Assembly: GCF_020177575.1 (NCBI RefSeq)
Contig: NZ_JAHTBK010000001.1
Location: 2,415,875 to 2,479,874 of the forward strand
Direction: 5' to 3'
DNA from: Hasllibacter sp. MH4015
GTDB taxonomy: Bacteria > Pseudomonadota > Alphaproteobacteria > Rhodobacterales > Rhodobacteraceae
DNA: 64,000 bases
In this document: positions 46,806 to 55,613 of the stretch, one piece after another
How positions within the stretch are numbered: the stretch's first letter is position 1
How the letters are laid out: each line of letters starts with the position of its first letter
Made by a program: the position numbers and the translations under genes
Notes under the pieces: model-generated
What the model was told of the DNA's origin: nothing
Databases searched by the model: none
Seen by the model: the letters and a program-made list of their open reading frames with translations, nothing else

Positions 46806-48662
46806 ATGAGGATTTACATGTTGCATCGCTCGTTCCGTCCAATCGAAGCCCCGCGTGACGCCGCCGCCGAAGCCGGGGGGATGCCCTTGGGGGACTTGCC
46901 GGAATGGGACCTCAGTGACCTGTATGCCGGGGAAGACGCGGCGGAGTTGAAGCGCGATCTGGATTGGCTGGAAGAGGCCTGCCGGTCCTTTGCGGCGGAT
47001 TACGAGGGCAAATTGGCCGATCTGGATGCGGCGGGCCTTCTGGACTGTACGCTGCGCTATGAGAGGATCGACGTGATCGCCGGGCGCGTCATGTCCTTCG
47101 CGGGCCTGCGCTATTACCAGAAGACGACCGACGGTGCGCGGGCCAAGTTCATGTCCGACATGCAGGACAAGATCACGAATTTTACCACGCCGCTGGTGTT
47201 CTTCAGCCTGGAATTCAACCGGATCGAGGACGCGCATTATGATGCGATGATGGCAGAAAACGCCGACCTGGGCCGCTATAAGCCGGTCTTTGACCGGATG
47301 CGGGCGATGAAGCCGTACCAATTGTCGGACGAGTTGGAGAAGTTCCTGCACGACAAATCGGTCGTGGGGGCAAGCGCGTGGAACAAGCTGTTTGATGAGC
47401 AGATCGCGGGGCTGTCGTTCGAGGTCGATGGCGAGGCGATGGGGATCGAGGCGACGCTGAACCTGCTGACCGACAGCGATCGGGACCGGCGGGAAGCGGG
47501 CGCGCGGGCGCTGGCCGACAAGTTCGCGGAGACGGCGCCCTTATTCGCGCGGGTGCACAACACGCTTGCCAAGGAAAAGGAAATCCACGACCGCTGGCGC
47601 GGATTGCCGAGCCCGCAGATGGGCCGCCACCTGTCGAACCACGTGGAGCCGGAGGTGGTGGAGGCGCTGCGCAATGCGGTCGTCGCCGCCTATCCGCGCC
47701 TGAGCCACCGGTATTACAAGCTGAAGGCCAAGTGGATGGGCTTGGACACCCTGGAGGTCTGGGACCGCAACGCGCCCCTGCCGATGGAAGAGGATCGGCT
47801 GGTCGGCTGGGACGAGGCGCAGCGCGTCGTGTCAGAGGCCTATGCGGCTTTCGATCCCCGGATGGAGGAGCTGGCGCGGCCCTTCTTCACCGATGGCTGG
47901 ATTGATGCGGGCGTGAAGGAGGGCAAGGCGCCCGGTGCCTTCGCGCATCCCACGGTCAGCGAGGTGCACCCTTACGTGATGCTCAACTACCTCGGCAAAC
48001 CGCGTGACGTGATGACGCTGGCTCATGAGTTGGGGCATGGCGTGCATCAACGGCTGGCGGCAGGTCAGGGTGAGTTGCTGTCCTCCACCCCGCTGACGCT
48101 GGCCGAGACCGCGAGCGTGTTCGGGGAGATGTTGACCTTCCGCAAGATGCTGGCCGAGGCCAAGGATGACGCAGCGCGCAAGGTGATGCTGGCGGGCAAG
48201 GTGGAGGACATGATCAACACCGTCGTGCGCCAGATCGCGTTCTACGATTTCGAGTGCAAGCTGCATGACGCACGCCGTGCGGGGGAGTTGACGGTCGATG
48301 ACATCAACGCGCTGTGGATGTCTGTGCAGGGCGAAAGCCTTGGCCCCGTGTTCAATTTCATGGACGGGTACGAGACCTTCTGGGCCTATATCCCGCATTT
48401 CGTGCATTCGCCCTTTTACGTCTACGCCTATGCGTTCGGCGACGGCCTCGTGAATGCTTTGTATGCGGTCTATGCCGAGGGGGCGGCCAATGGGGAAACC
48501 GGCTTCGAGGAGAAGTATTTCGACATGCTGAAGGCGGGCGGGTCGAAGCATCACAAGGAGCTTCTGGAACCCTTCGGCCTGGATGCCAGCGACCCGGCGT
48601 TCTGGGACAAGGGCCTGAGCATGATCGAAGGCTTCATCGACGAATTGGAAGCGATGGATTGA
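46806..48662 (+). CDS. pepF: oligoendopeptidase F (M3 family)
   Basis: A zinc metallopeptidase of about 618 residues that degrades cytosolic peptides of 7-17 residues. The catalytic HELGHGVHQ is near residue 400, with Glu ligand in LAETASVFGEML. The start is either ATG 46806 (GGAAAG 7 bases upstream) or ATG 46818 (GAGGA 5 bases upstream). A TTGCGA-N18-TATGTA promoter precedes it. The TTGA at its end overlaps the next gene's TTG start. Confidence 0.93.
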   Translation: MRIYMLHRSFRPIEAPRDAAAEAGGMPLGDLPEWDLSDLYAGEDAAELKRDLDWLEEACRSFAADYEGKLADLDAAGLLDCTLRYERIDVIAGRVMSFAGLRYYQKTTDGARAKFMSDMQDKITNFTTPLVFFSLEFNRIEDAHYDAMMAENADLGRYKPVFDRMRAMKPYQLSDELEKFLHDKSVVGASAWNKLFDEQIAGLSFEVDGEAMGIEATLNLLTDSDRDRREAGARALADKFAETAPLFARVHNTLAKEKEIHDRWRGLPSPQMGRHLSNHVEPEVVEALRNAVVAAYPRLSHRYYKLKAKWMGLDTLEVWDRNAPLPMEEDRLVGWDEAQRVVSEAYAAFDPRMEELARPFFTDGWIDAGVKEGKAPGAFAHPTVSEVHPYVMLNYLGKPRDVMTLAHELGHGVHQRLAAGQGELLSSTPLTLAETASVFGEMLTFRKMLAEAKDDAARKVMLAGKVEDMINTVVRQIAFYDFECKLHDARRAGELTVDDINALWMSVQGESLGPVFNFMDGYETFWAYIPHFVHSPFYVYAYAFGDGLVNALYAVYAEGAANGETGFEEKYFDMLKAGGSKHHKELLEPFGLDASDPAFWDKGLSMIEGFIDELEAMD

Positions 48663-49138
48663 GCAGGGCCGTTTCCCTGGCCCGGATCTTGGCGGATGAT
48701 CGGGCGCGCTACGCCGACATCGCCGTCTTGCCGGAGCAGGAGGTGTATTGCGGCACCGTGGCGGAGGCGTTTGCGGAGAACCCGGCGCGTTTCGACCTGC
48801 ACGGGATTTTCGAGGGAGACGTCCCGGTGGGGCTGTTCAAGATCGACCGGGCGTATCACTACAACATCCCCATCTGCGCCAGGGATGCGCTGGGGCTGCG
48901 CGCCTTCATGATCGACCACGCGCATCAGGGCCGAGGGATTGCGACGGCGGCGGTCCGGGTGATGAAGGCCCATCTGGCGGCGGAATATCCTGACCGGCCT
49001 TGCGTGGACCTGACCGTCAACCACCGGAACATTGCGGCGCGGGCGTGCTATCTGAAAGGCGCGTTCGAGGATACGGGCGAAGATTGGCTGGAGGGACGCG
49101 CGGGGCCGCAGGATCTGCTGAGGATGCGCCTGAGATGA
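48659..49138 (+). CDS. GNAT-family acetyltransferase (TTG start)
   Basis: A 159-residue acetyltransferase. Motifs are FEGDVPVGLFKIDR, ALGLRAFMIDHAHQGRGIATAAVRVMK (CoA loop QGRGIA) and VNHRNIAARACYLKGAFEDTG. No ATG precedes the domain; TTG 48659 overlaps the pepF stop as TTGA and has GGAAG 8 bases upstream, so this start is likely. The 3' end overlaps the M28 gene (ATGA). Confidence 0.82.
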   Translation: MSRAVSLARILADDRARYADIAVLPEQEVYCGTVAEAFAENPARFDLHGIFEGDVPVGLFKIDRAYHYNIPICARDALGLRAFMIDHAHQGRGIATAAVRVMKAHLAAEYPDRPCVDLTVNHRNIAARACYLKGAFEDTGEDWLEGRAGPQDLLRMRLR

Positions 49139-50037
49139 TGGACCGGCGGATGGTTCTGGCGGGGGCAGCCGCGCTTGCCGCCCGACCGGTATGGGCGCAG
49201 GGCGATCCGATCGCGGCGCTGGTGGATCAGGTGCGGCCCGCCATGCTGGAATTCGTGATCCAGACCCTGACCGCTTTTCCGACCCGCTTCACGGACCATC
49301 CCGATTTTCCCGCCGTCGAGGCCGAGATGGCGCGGATCATGTCGACGGAGGCCGCCCCTGCGCGCCGACAGAGTTTTGACATGCCATCGGGCAAGACGCG
49401 CGCGAATATCGTGGCGGGCGATGTGATGGACCCGCGCGGGATCATCCTACTGGGCGCCCATTACGACAGCATCTCGGAAGCGCCGCTGAGGCGTGCGCCG
49501 GGGGCAAATGACAACGCGACCGGCGTGGCGGCGATGCTGATGGCCTATGACGTGCTGACGGGGGCGGGCCTGGACAAGGGCGTGGTGGCCGTGGCCTTCG
49601 CAGGAGAGGAGCAGGGCTTTGTCGGCTCAAGCGCCTGCGCGCGGATCGCGACGGCCGAGGGATGGCCGGTGGAGATGATGATCAACCTCGACATGTTGGG
49701 CTGGCGTCCGCCTGATCCGGCCACCCCGATGATCGTGGAATACGACATGGGCAACGCGGTACCGGGCAATGATGCGGCCGCCGCGCAATTCGGGCGATTG
49801 ATGGCCGAAGCCGCCGCCGACTACACGACATTGACCACCACCCATACCGATATCTGGGGCAGCGATTACATGCCGTTCGAGGCGGCGGGGTTTCCGGCGG
49901 TCGGGCTTTACGACGGCGGGGCCGAAAGCCCGCGCAACCATACCACCACCGACATCGCGCAGGCCCTGGACATGTGGCGCCTTCACCAAGCCACGCAGAT
50001 CGTCGTCGCGTCGGTCGCCCGCTACGCCGGGCTTTGA
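49135..50037 (+). CDS. secreted M28-family aminopeptidase-like protein
   Basis: A 300-residue metallopeptidase. The N-terminus MDRRMVLAGAAALAARPVWAQ is a Tat-like signal. Zinc ligands are visible in LGAHYDS, PGANDNATG, FAGEEQG, INLDMLG and PRNHTTTD. It probably removes amino acids from peptides in the periplasm. It is the third gene of the pepF-GNAT-M28 coupled unit. Confidence 0.88.
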   Translation: MMDRRMVLAGAAALAARPVWAQGDPIAALVDQVRPAMLEFVIQTLTAFPTRFTDHPDFPAVEAEMARIMSTEAAPARRQSFDMPSGKTRANIVAGDVMDPRGIILLGAHYDSISEAPLRRAPGANDNATGVAAMLMAYDVLTGAGLDKGVVAVAFAGEEQGFVGSSACARIATAEGWPVEMMINLDMLGWRPPDPATPMIVEYDMGNAVPGNDAAAAQFGRLMAEAAADYTTLTTTHTDIWGSDYMPFEAAGFPAVGLYDGGAESPRNHTTTDIAQALDMWRLHQATQIVVASVARYAGL

Positions 50038-50040
50038 CGC

Positions 50041-50310
50041 CTATTTCAGCTGTGAATCCTTGGAGCCGCGCCGGTTGATGCCGCCGCGCATCTCGGGCCG
50101 GGCATCGCGGTCGCTGGCGCAGTCGATGCAGAGCTTCACACCGGGGAGCGCCTTGCGCCGCGCCTCGGGGATCGGTTCGTCGCAATCGGCGCAATGGGTG
50201 AGGCTTTCGCCCGTCGGACCCTTGGTGGCGCGCATCCGGGCCAGTTCATCGTTGATGGAGGCTTCGATCTGCTCGCTTACCGCACCGTCTTTCGCCCATC
50301 CGCCGGCCAT
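50041..50310 (-). CDS. DksA/TraR-family zinc-finger protein
   Basis: An 89-residue short DksA/TraR protein. The C4 zinc finger is CADCDEPIPEARRKALPGVKLCIDC, preceded by a helix with ARMRATKGPTGES. The coiled-coil arm of full DksA is missing, so the role at RNA polymerase is uncertain. It converges with the M28 gene, 3 bases apart. Confidence 0.88.
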   Translation of the reverse strand: MAGGWAKDGAVSEQIEASINDELARMRATKGPTGESLTHCADCDEPIPEARRKALPGVKLCIDCASDRDARPEMRGGINRRGSKDSQLK

Positions 50311-50389
50311 GGCCCTTCTCCCGTCACGTCGCCCTTGCGCAGGTGTTACACCTGTTTAACCTGAGCCCGAACGACGGGAGGTTCAAGAC

Positions 50390-51577
50390 ATGCGCAGCTT
50401 CGGAAAATGGTTAGGACGTTTTTTGCTGGTCTGCATCGCGGCACTTGTCGCGTTCCTGATCTTCGCGCCGGGTTACGTCGAAGCGGAGCGGAATGCCGTG
50501 AACTGGCAAGGCCCCTATTCCGTGTCCGACGAGGCCGCCGCCCTGCATGAGACACTGGTCATCGGGGATTGGCACGCCGACAGCCTGCTGTGGAACCGCG
50601 ACCTGACGGAGCGGGGCAATCGCGGCCATGTGGATGTGCCGCGCCTGTTGGAAGGCAACGTGGCCGTGCAGGTTTTCACCGCCGTCACGAAAAGCCCGGC
50701 GGGGCAGAATTACCACGAGAACTCGGCGGATGCGGCGGACAACATCACCCTTCTGGCCATCGGACAGCTTTGGCCACCGCGGACCTGGGACAGTCTGGTG
50801 GAGCGGGCGCTTTACCAGGCGGAGCGGTTGCACGGCTTTGCCGACGCCTCGGATGGGGCATTGAGGGTGATTACGGATGCGGCCGGGTTGGAGGCCCTGC
50901 TGGCGGACCGCGCGAGCGGCGCAGCGGTGGTCGGCGGGATCCTCGGGATCGAAGGGGCCCACGCGCTGGAGGGGCATATGGCGAACCTCGACCGGTTGGA
51001 GGACGCGGGCTATCGCCTGGTCGGGCTGCACCATTTCTTCGACAATGAACTGGGCGGGTCGCTTCACGGGGTGGGCGACCGGGGCCTGACCGATTTCGGA
51101 CGCGCGGTCGTGGAGGAGGTCGTGGCGCGCGGCATGATCCTGGACCTTGCCCATTCCTCCGAACAGGTGGCGCGCGAGGTGGTGGAGATGACGGATATCC
51201 CCCTGATCGTCAGCCATACCGGCCTGCGGTCGGCCTGCGATGCCCACCGGAATTTCCCCGATGACCTGATGCGGTTGATCGTGGAGAACGGGGCCGATCA
51301 AGGCGGCGGCGTGATCGGGATCGGCTATTGGGCGGATGTGACCTGCGATGACAGCCCCGACGGGGTGGCGCGGGTGATCATGGCCGCGATTGACGTGCTT
51401 GGCGTCGAACACGTCTCTCTCGGGTCGGATTATGACGGGTCGGTCACGGTGGGGTTCGACACGTCCGAACTTGCCGCACTGACCGATGCCCTGTTGCGCG
51501 CGGGCGCAACGGAGGACGAGGTGCGGGCCGTAATGGGCGGAAACATGATGCGGGTCTTGCGAGCGCGGCTGGACTAG
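50390..51577 (+). CDS. membrane dipeptidase, M19 family
   Basis: A 395-residue dipeptidase with an N-terminal membrane anchor (FLLVCIAALVAFLIFAPGY). Metal-binding residues are in VIGDWHADSL, ILGIEGAHALEG, VSHTGLRSACDAHRN and LGSDYDGSV. It cleaves dipeptides outside the cytoplasm. It follows other peptidases (M3, M28) on the same strand, a peptide-scavenging neighbourhood. Confidence 0.9.
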   Translation: MRSFGKWLGRFLLVCIAALVAFLIFAPGYVEAERNAVNWQGPYSVSDEAAALHETLVIGDWHADSLLWNRDLTERGNRGHVDVPRLLEGNVAVQVFTAVTKSPAGQNYHENSADAADNITLLAIGQLWPPRTWDSLVERALYQAERLHGFADASDGALRVITDAAGLEALLADRASGAAVVGGILGIEGAHALEGHMANLDRLEDAGYRLVGLHHFFDNELGGSLHGVGDRGLTDFGRAVVEEVVARGMILDLAHSSEQVAREVVEMTDIPLIVSHTGLRSACDAHRNFPDDLMRLIVENGADQGGGVIGIGYWADVTCDDSPDGVARVIMAAIDVLGVEHVSLGSDYDGSVTVGFDTSELAALTDALLRAGATEDEVRAVMGGNMMRVLRARLD

Positions 51578-51676
51578 CGCGACCCCGACAGGGCGACCGT
51601 GTGCAAGGTTGCACAGACGGCTGATTCATTGAAAACGCAGGCAATTCTGCGAGGCTAACGGACCACACCCAGATGC

Positions 51677-51919
51677 CTAGAGCGTGCTGTGAGACCCATC
51701 ACAAAGCGGCGCGTTAGACGTCGCTTTGCAGCCGCAGAAGAACGCAGTGCCGTCCTCCTCGGCGGTGTATTTCAGGGGCGCGAACGCTGATCCCTGGTGG
51801 GACCCGTCGCAAAAGGGCTGCGCGCCGGATTGGCCGCAGGTACACCAGAAATAGGTTTTTCCGGCCTCCACCTTCACGGGATAGGGGGCTTTCTGGGCGA
51901 TCTTGGGGGCGTCGGACAT
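51677..51919 (-). CDS. tandem CDGSH iron-sulfur domain protein
   Basis: An 80-residue protein with two mini-CDGSH domains: CTCGQSGAQPFCDGSH and CGCKATSNAPLCDGSH, each a three-Cys/one-His [2Fe-2S] site. These small proteins are redox- or Fe-S-linked with no settled role. The start at 51919 follows AAGGAG. Confidence 0.9.
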   Translation of the reverse strand: MSDAPKIAQKAPYPVKVEAGKTYFWCTCGQSGAQPFCDGSHQGSAFAPLKYTAEEDGTAFFCGCKATSNAPLCDGSHSTL

Positions 51920-52027
51920 CCGCTGGCTCCTTGCTGGCGCGATTGCGTGCGAGGATGGGCGGCGCGGGGCCGTTCGGTCAATCACAGACCGCGCAGGCCG
52001 CCCGTGCGGACATGCACGGCGCGGCCG

Positions 52028-52333
52028 TCAGTCGAGGTCGGTCCACGGCCAGGGCTTCACCTCCGACGCCGCGGTCTGGTAGCGCGTGGCCTTGGCGATC
52101 CAGATGCCGAGATCGGTGCCGAAATCGGCCAGCCTCTCGTTCGGTTCCCCCTTGGAGGCGGCCATGACGATGAACTGGATCACGGTCACGGCGGTCAGGA
52201 TTGTGTTGGCAAGGCTGAGCATCACGGCGATCAGAACGATGTAGAGCAACCGTTGCAGCAGCGGATCGCGGTCACTTGCGGGCTGTTCGCCGTTCAATCG
52301 GCCGTCCAGATTGGCGTCATCGTTGCGGGCCAT
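52028..52333 (-). CDS. DUF4389 membrane protein
   Basis: A 101-residue protein with a hydrophilic N-terminus and two close membrane segments (LLYIVLIAVMLSLANTILTAVTVIQFIVMA), then ADFGTDLGIWIAKATRYQTAASEVKPWPW, the signature of DUF4389. Function is unknown. GAGAGGA precedes the start at 52333. Confidence 0.85.
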   Translation of the reverse strand: MARNDDANLDGRLNGEQPASDRDPLLQRLLYIVLIAVMLSLANTILTAVTVIQFIVMAASKGEPNERLADFGTDLGIWIAKATRYQTAASEVKPWPWTDLD

Positions 52334-52427
52334 GGCATCCTCTCCCACGCATCTACGGGGGACAGCCTACTGGGTTCGCGGTGCATGGGCCAGACGTTGA
52401 CCGAGCCCATATGCGGGGAATTTTGCC

Positions 52428-52805
52428 TCAGGCCGCCTCAGCCTGGGGGGCGGGTTGAAGGCCATGGGCCGCGCGCATCATCGTGGTCAGCGCCTGGTCG
52501 AGCCCCGATTGCAGGCCCGCGCGCATATCCGGCACCTCGGCGGTGACATCGTTCAACATTTCGTCCAGCACCCCGTGGAGCGCGAAATACGTGCGGGGCG
52601 AGGCACCGGCCCCGCGCAAGGCCCGGGCCATCTCCTCCAACGCTGCGCGCGTGGCGGCATCGGAGGGGTGCAGCGCCGCATCGAAGACCACGCCCGCAAG
52701 ATCCGCCCAAATCGCGGCGACGGGCGCACCGCATTCCATCACCACGCGGGCGTGGTAACGGTTGGAACCGATCGCGGGACGAAAAGCGTGGATCATCTTG
52801 GTCAT
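52428..52805 (-). CDS. hypothetical helical protein
   Basis: A 125-residue protein that is mostly helical, starting MTKMIHAFRPAIGSNRYHARVV and containing WADLAGVVFDAALHPSDAATRAALEEMARAL. I do not recognise the family. ATG 52805 is preceded by a weak site; an alternative ATG pair at 52844/52847 is possible. It lies downstream of the 30-aa ORF and could be transcribed from its promoter. Confidence 0.55.
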   Translation of the reverse strand: MTKMIHAFRPAIGSNRYHARVVMECGAPVAAIWADLAGVVFDAALHPSDAATRAALEEMARALRGAGASPRTYFALHGVLDEMLNDVTAEVPDMRAGLQSGLDQALTTMMRAAHGLQPAPQAEAA

Positions 52806-52915
52806 GGTTAAGGCACTTTCGGACGGGGCGTTTGTCGGGATCATCATGGCCTGCGGGGCGCGGGGCAGAAAGGCACGGGAAACCTTACCTGCGTGCCGGG
52901 CCCTATCCGGCACCA

Positions 52916-53008
52916 TTACGACAGGGGCTTGAAGAGGCGAAATCCGCCCGCGCGATGCTTTGCACGGGTATGCGTCACGAAGGTCCAATAGGAGGATTGC
53001 AGTTTCAT
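52916..53008 (-). CDS. candidate small protein, 30 aa
   Basis: The ORF begins MKLQSSYWTFVTHTRAKHRA and ends with a basic, Phe-containing tail and TAA. A TATAAT-containing promoter lies about 48 bases upstream and AAAGGGA about 10 bases before the ATG. The product is strongly basic with aromatic residues and no membrane segment. It is below usual gene-finder length. A CtrA-type box stands upstream of the promoter. Translation is inferred. Confidence 0.5.
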   Translation of the reverse strand: MKLQSSYWTFVTHTRAKHRAGGFRLFKPLS

Positions 53009-53055
53009 GGCGGTCGGTCCCTTTTGAAATGTCGGTTGGGCAAATGAAGGGGACG

Positions 53056-53083
53056 ATTATAAGGCCCCCACCCTATGGTCCAA
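53056..53083 (-). promoter_or_regulatory. strong promoter for the 30-aa ORF
   Basis: On the minus strand TTGGAC (53083-53078), a 16-base spacer, TATAAT (53061-53056). This is the best -10 box in the window. The transcription start would be near 53049. Confidence 0.7.
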
Positions 53084-53110
53084 GTCGGGAGAACCTTACC
53101 AGATTGATCG

Positions 53111-53125
53111 TTAAGCCGCGGTTAA
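53111..53125. promoter_or_regulatory. CtrA-type box upstream of the 30-aa ORF promoter
   Basis: TTAA-N7-TTAA, centred about 35 bases upstream of the -35 box of the promoter at 53056-53083. This is an activator-type position. It also lies just before the rpoH terminator. Confidence 0.5.
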
Positions 53126-53144
53126 GCACGATGCGGAAAATGCG

Positions 53145-53180
53145 AAACGGCCCGCACCGGGGGGACCGGGCGGGCCGTTT
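53145..53180 (-). terminator. terminator hairpin after rpoH
   Basis: An 11-bp stem (AAACGGCCCGC with GCGGGCCGTTT) with an inner CCGG/CCGG pairing, 24 bases after the rpoH stop. The T tract on the minus strand is interrupted (TTTCGCATTTT). Confidence 0.65.
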
Positions 53181-53203
53181 GCTTGTCGTCGGTCGGGCGG
53201 GCG

Positions 53204-54100
53204 TCAGGCGGTGGCGAGCATGCCCTGCTGCCGCGCCATTTCGCGCATCCGTTTCTGCAACTTCTCGAACGCGCGCACCTCGATCTGGCGGATGCGTTCG
53301 CGGCTGACATTGTAGACGCTCGACAGATCCTCAAGCGTCACCGGGCTTTCCTGCAGACGGCGCTGGGTCAGGATGTCCCGCTCCCGTTCGTTCAGGACCT
53401 CCATCGCCTCTTCCATCAGGGACATGCGGGCCTGAAACTCATCGCGCTCCGCGTAATCCGTCGCCTGGTCGGCATCCTCGTCCTCCAGCCAATCCTGCCA
53501 TTGGGCAGAGCCGTCATCCTCGGACCCGATCTGAGCGTTGAGAGAGGCATCGCCGCCCGACAGACGCCGGTTCATGGAGATCACCTCCGTCTCCGTCACG
53601 CCCAGATCGTTGGCGATCCGCTCGACGTTTTCGGGGCGCAGGTCACCCTCCTCCAACGCGCCGATGCGGGCCTTGGCCTTGCGCAGGTTGAAGAACAGCT
53701 TCTTCTGGGCAGAGGTTGTGCCAAGCTTCACCAGCGACCACGAACGCAGGACATATTCCTGGATCGCGGCGCGGATCCACCACATCGCGTAGGTCGCAAG
53801 GCGGAAGCCCTTCTCGGGGTCGAATTTCTTCACCGCCTGCATCAGGCCCACATTCGCCTCGGCAATCACTTCGGCCTGGGGCAGGCCGTAGCCGCGATAC
53901 CCCATGGCGATTTTCGCCGCGAGACGCAGGTGTGACGTGACCATTTTGTGGGCGGCTTCGGTGTCGCCCTGTTCGACCCAGGCCTTACCCAGCATGTATT
54001 CCTCGCCCTGTTCGAGCATCGGGAACTTGCGGATTTCCTGGAGATAGCGGTTCAGGCCGCCTTCCGGGGTCGGTGCGGGAAGATTTGCGTAGTTGGCCAT
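53204..54100 (-). CDS. rpoH: heat-shock sigma factor RpoH
   Basis: A 298-residue sigma-32-type factor directing heat-shock genes. Region 2 includes MVTSHLRLAAKIAMGYRGYGLP and the promoter-melting FRLATYAMWWIRAAIQEYVL; the RpoH box region follows with VKLGTTSAQKKLFFNLRK. Region 4 has LEDLSSVYNVSRERIRQIEVRAFEKL. It is a single gene preceded by an A+T-richer region (54101-54200) with a CGGTT/AACCG stem. Plausible targets here are hsp20 and groESL. Confidence 0.96.
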   Translation of the reverse strand: MANYANLPAPTPEGGLNRYLQEIRKFPMLEQGEEYMLGKAWVEQGDTEAAHKMVTSHLRLAAKIAMGYRGYGLPQAEVIAEANVGLMQAVKKFDPEKGFRLATYAMWWIRAAIQEYVLRSWSLVKLGTTSAQKKLFFNLRKAKARIGALEEGDLRPENVERIANDLGVTETEVISMNRRLSGGDASLNAQIGSEDDGSAQWQDWLEDEDADQATDYAERDEFQARMSLMEEAMEVLNERERDILTQRRLQESPVTLEDLSSVYNVSRERIRQIEVRAFEKLQKRMREMARQQGMLATA

Positions 54101-54269
54101 GATCGGTCCCCCTTTGATCGGGCGGGCGCTCCGGCCCGGTTGCAGGACATGTAAATACGATTAACTTCAAATCAAGTGGTTCGGTTCCGAAAACCGGAGC
54201 CTGTTATGCACTATGCGAATGCGAACCGCAAGGCGCTACAGCGCGCAGCACCGTGCAATTCTGCACAAT

Positions 54270-55289
54270 TTACCGTGTATTCCGCGTGATCTCGGTCAGG
54301 AGCGCGCGCAGGTCCTCCGGCAATGGGGCCTCGAACCGAAGGACATCGCCAGAGACAGGGTGTTTGAAGCCCAGAACCGCCGCGTGGAGGGCCTGGCGCG
54401 GGAACGTGTTGAGCGCCGCCGCGCCGGGGGTCTTGTCGGAGACGCGCCGCCGTCCGCCATAGGTCTGATCGCCCACCAAAGCGTGGCCCACATGGGCCAT
54501 ATGAACCCGGATCTGATGGGTGCGCCCGGTCTCCAACCGGCACGACACCAGGGCGACGGTCCCGATCACCTCCTGCACCCGTACCCGCGTGACGGCGTGG
54601 CGACCGCCGGAAAACAGCACCGCCTGGCGTTGCCGGTCGGTCTTGTGGCGGGCCAGCTGCGTCGTGATCTTCAGGACCGGCCCCTCGAAGCTGACCCCCT
54701 TGGTGCCGCGCAGGCGCGGATCGGACGGCGTCGGCGCACCGTGGCAGATGGCGAGGTATTCCCGCTCCATCGAATGATCGGCGAATTGCGCGGCGAGCCC
54801 GTGATGGGCGCGGTCGGATTTGGCGACGACCAGGATGCCGGACGTGTCCTTGTCGATCCGATGCACGATCCCGGGCCGCTTTTCGCCCCCCACACCCGAC
54901 AATTCCCCACCGAAATGGTGCAGCAGCGCGTTGACGAGCGTGCCGGTGGGGGAGCCGGGGGCCGGATGCACCACCATATCCGCCGGTTTGTTCACCACGA
55001 TCAGGTCGGCATCCTCGAACAGGATATCGAGGGGAATATCCTCGGCCCGTGTCTCCACCTCGACCGCTTCCTCCACGCGGATCTCCACCGTGTCGCCCTC
55101 GGCCACTTTCGCCTTCGGATCGGTGACGGGGGCGCCGTTCACCCACACCGCGCCCGCCGGGATCAGCTTGGCAAGGCGAGACCGGCTGATCGCCTCGCCC
55201 TCTGGCACGGCGCGGGCGACTGCCTTATCAAGGCGCGACTCCGGGTCGGGGCCGATGGTAAGTGAAACGATACGTGTGGAGCCCGACAT
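54270..55289 (-). CDS. rluD: RluA/RluD-family 23S rRNA pseudouridine synthase
   Basis: A 339-residue enzyme with N-terminal S4 domain (SRSRLAKLIPAGAVWVNGAP) and the catalytic HRIDKDTSGILVVAKSD, Asp being the nucleophile. GRTHQIRVHMAHVGHALVGDQTYGG is also typical. It probably makes pseudouridines in helix 69 of 23S rRNA. AGGA lies 8 bases upstream of ATG 55289. This start codon overlaps that of the divergent gene as CATG. Confidence 0.93.
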   Translation of the reverse strand: MSGSTRIVSLTIGPDPESRLDKAVARAVPEGEAISRSRLAKLIPAGAVWVNGAPVTDPKAKVAEGDTVEIRVEEAVEVETRAEDIPLDILFEDADLIVVNKPADMVVHPAPGSPTGTLVNALLHHFGGELSGVGGEKRPGIVHRIDKDTSGILVVAKSDRAHHGLAAQFADHSMEREYLAICHGAPTPSDPRLRGTKGVSFEGPVLKITTQLARHKTDRQRQAVLFSGGRHAVTRVRVQEVIGTVALVSCRLETGRTHQIRVHMAHVGHALVGDQTYGGRRRVSDKTPGAAALNTFPRQALHAAVLGFKHPVSGDVLRFEAPLPEDLRALLTEITRNTR

Positions 55290-55605
55290 GGCCGATCCTG
55301 CCCAGGAAGAAGACCTCCCCCTACCCGCCTCGCTGCGGTTCCTCAAGAACCTCGTGACGGTGCTGACCGGTGTGATGATCCTCGGGATGGTGGCGGTGAT
55401 CGTACTTCTGGTCGTGTTCCTCAACCAGGATCGCCGCCCGGTTCTGGTCCATCCGGACGTCTTCGACATTCCCGCCGGTGTCGAAACCGTGGGCTACAGC
55501 GTCGTCAACGGCTACACGATCGTGATCGGCGATGACGGCATCATCCGCGTCTTCGCCTCCGACACCCGCAACCTGGTCGACGAGATGGACCTCAACACGC
55601 GCTGA
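55288..55605 (+). CDS. DUF6476-like single-pass membrane protein
   Basis: A 105-residue protein: acidic N-terminus (MADPAQEEDLPLPASLRFLKN), one membrane segment (LVTVLTGVMILGMVAVIVLLVVFL) and a small periplasmic beta domain (TVGYSVVNGYTIVIGDDGIIRVFAS). Matches DUF6476 proteins of Rhodobacteraceae as I recall them. GGAG lies 7 bases before the ATG; a second in-frame ATG is at 55255. The start overlaps that of rluD on the other strand. Confidence 0.78.
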   Translation: MADPAQEEDLPLPASLRFLKNLVTVLTGVMILGMVAVIVLLVVFLNQDRRPVLVHPDVFDIPAGVETVGYSVVNGYTIVIGDDGIIRVFASDTRNLVDEMDLNTR

Positions 55606-55613
55606 CCCCCCCC

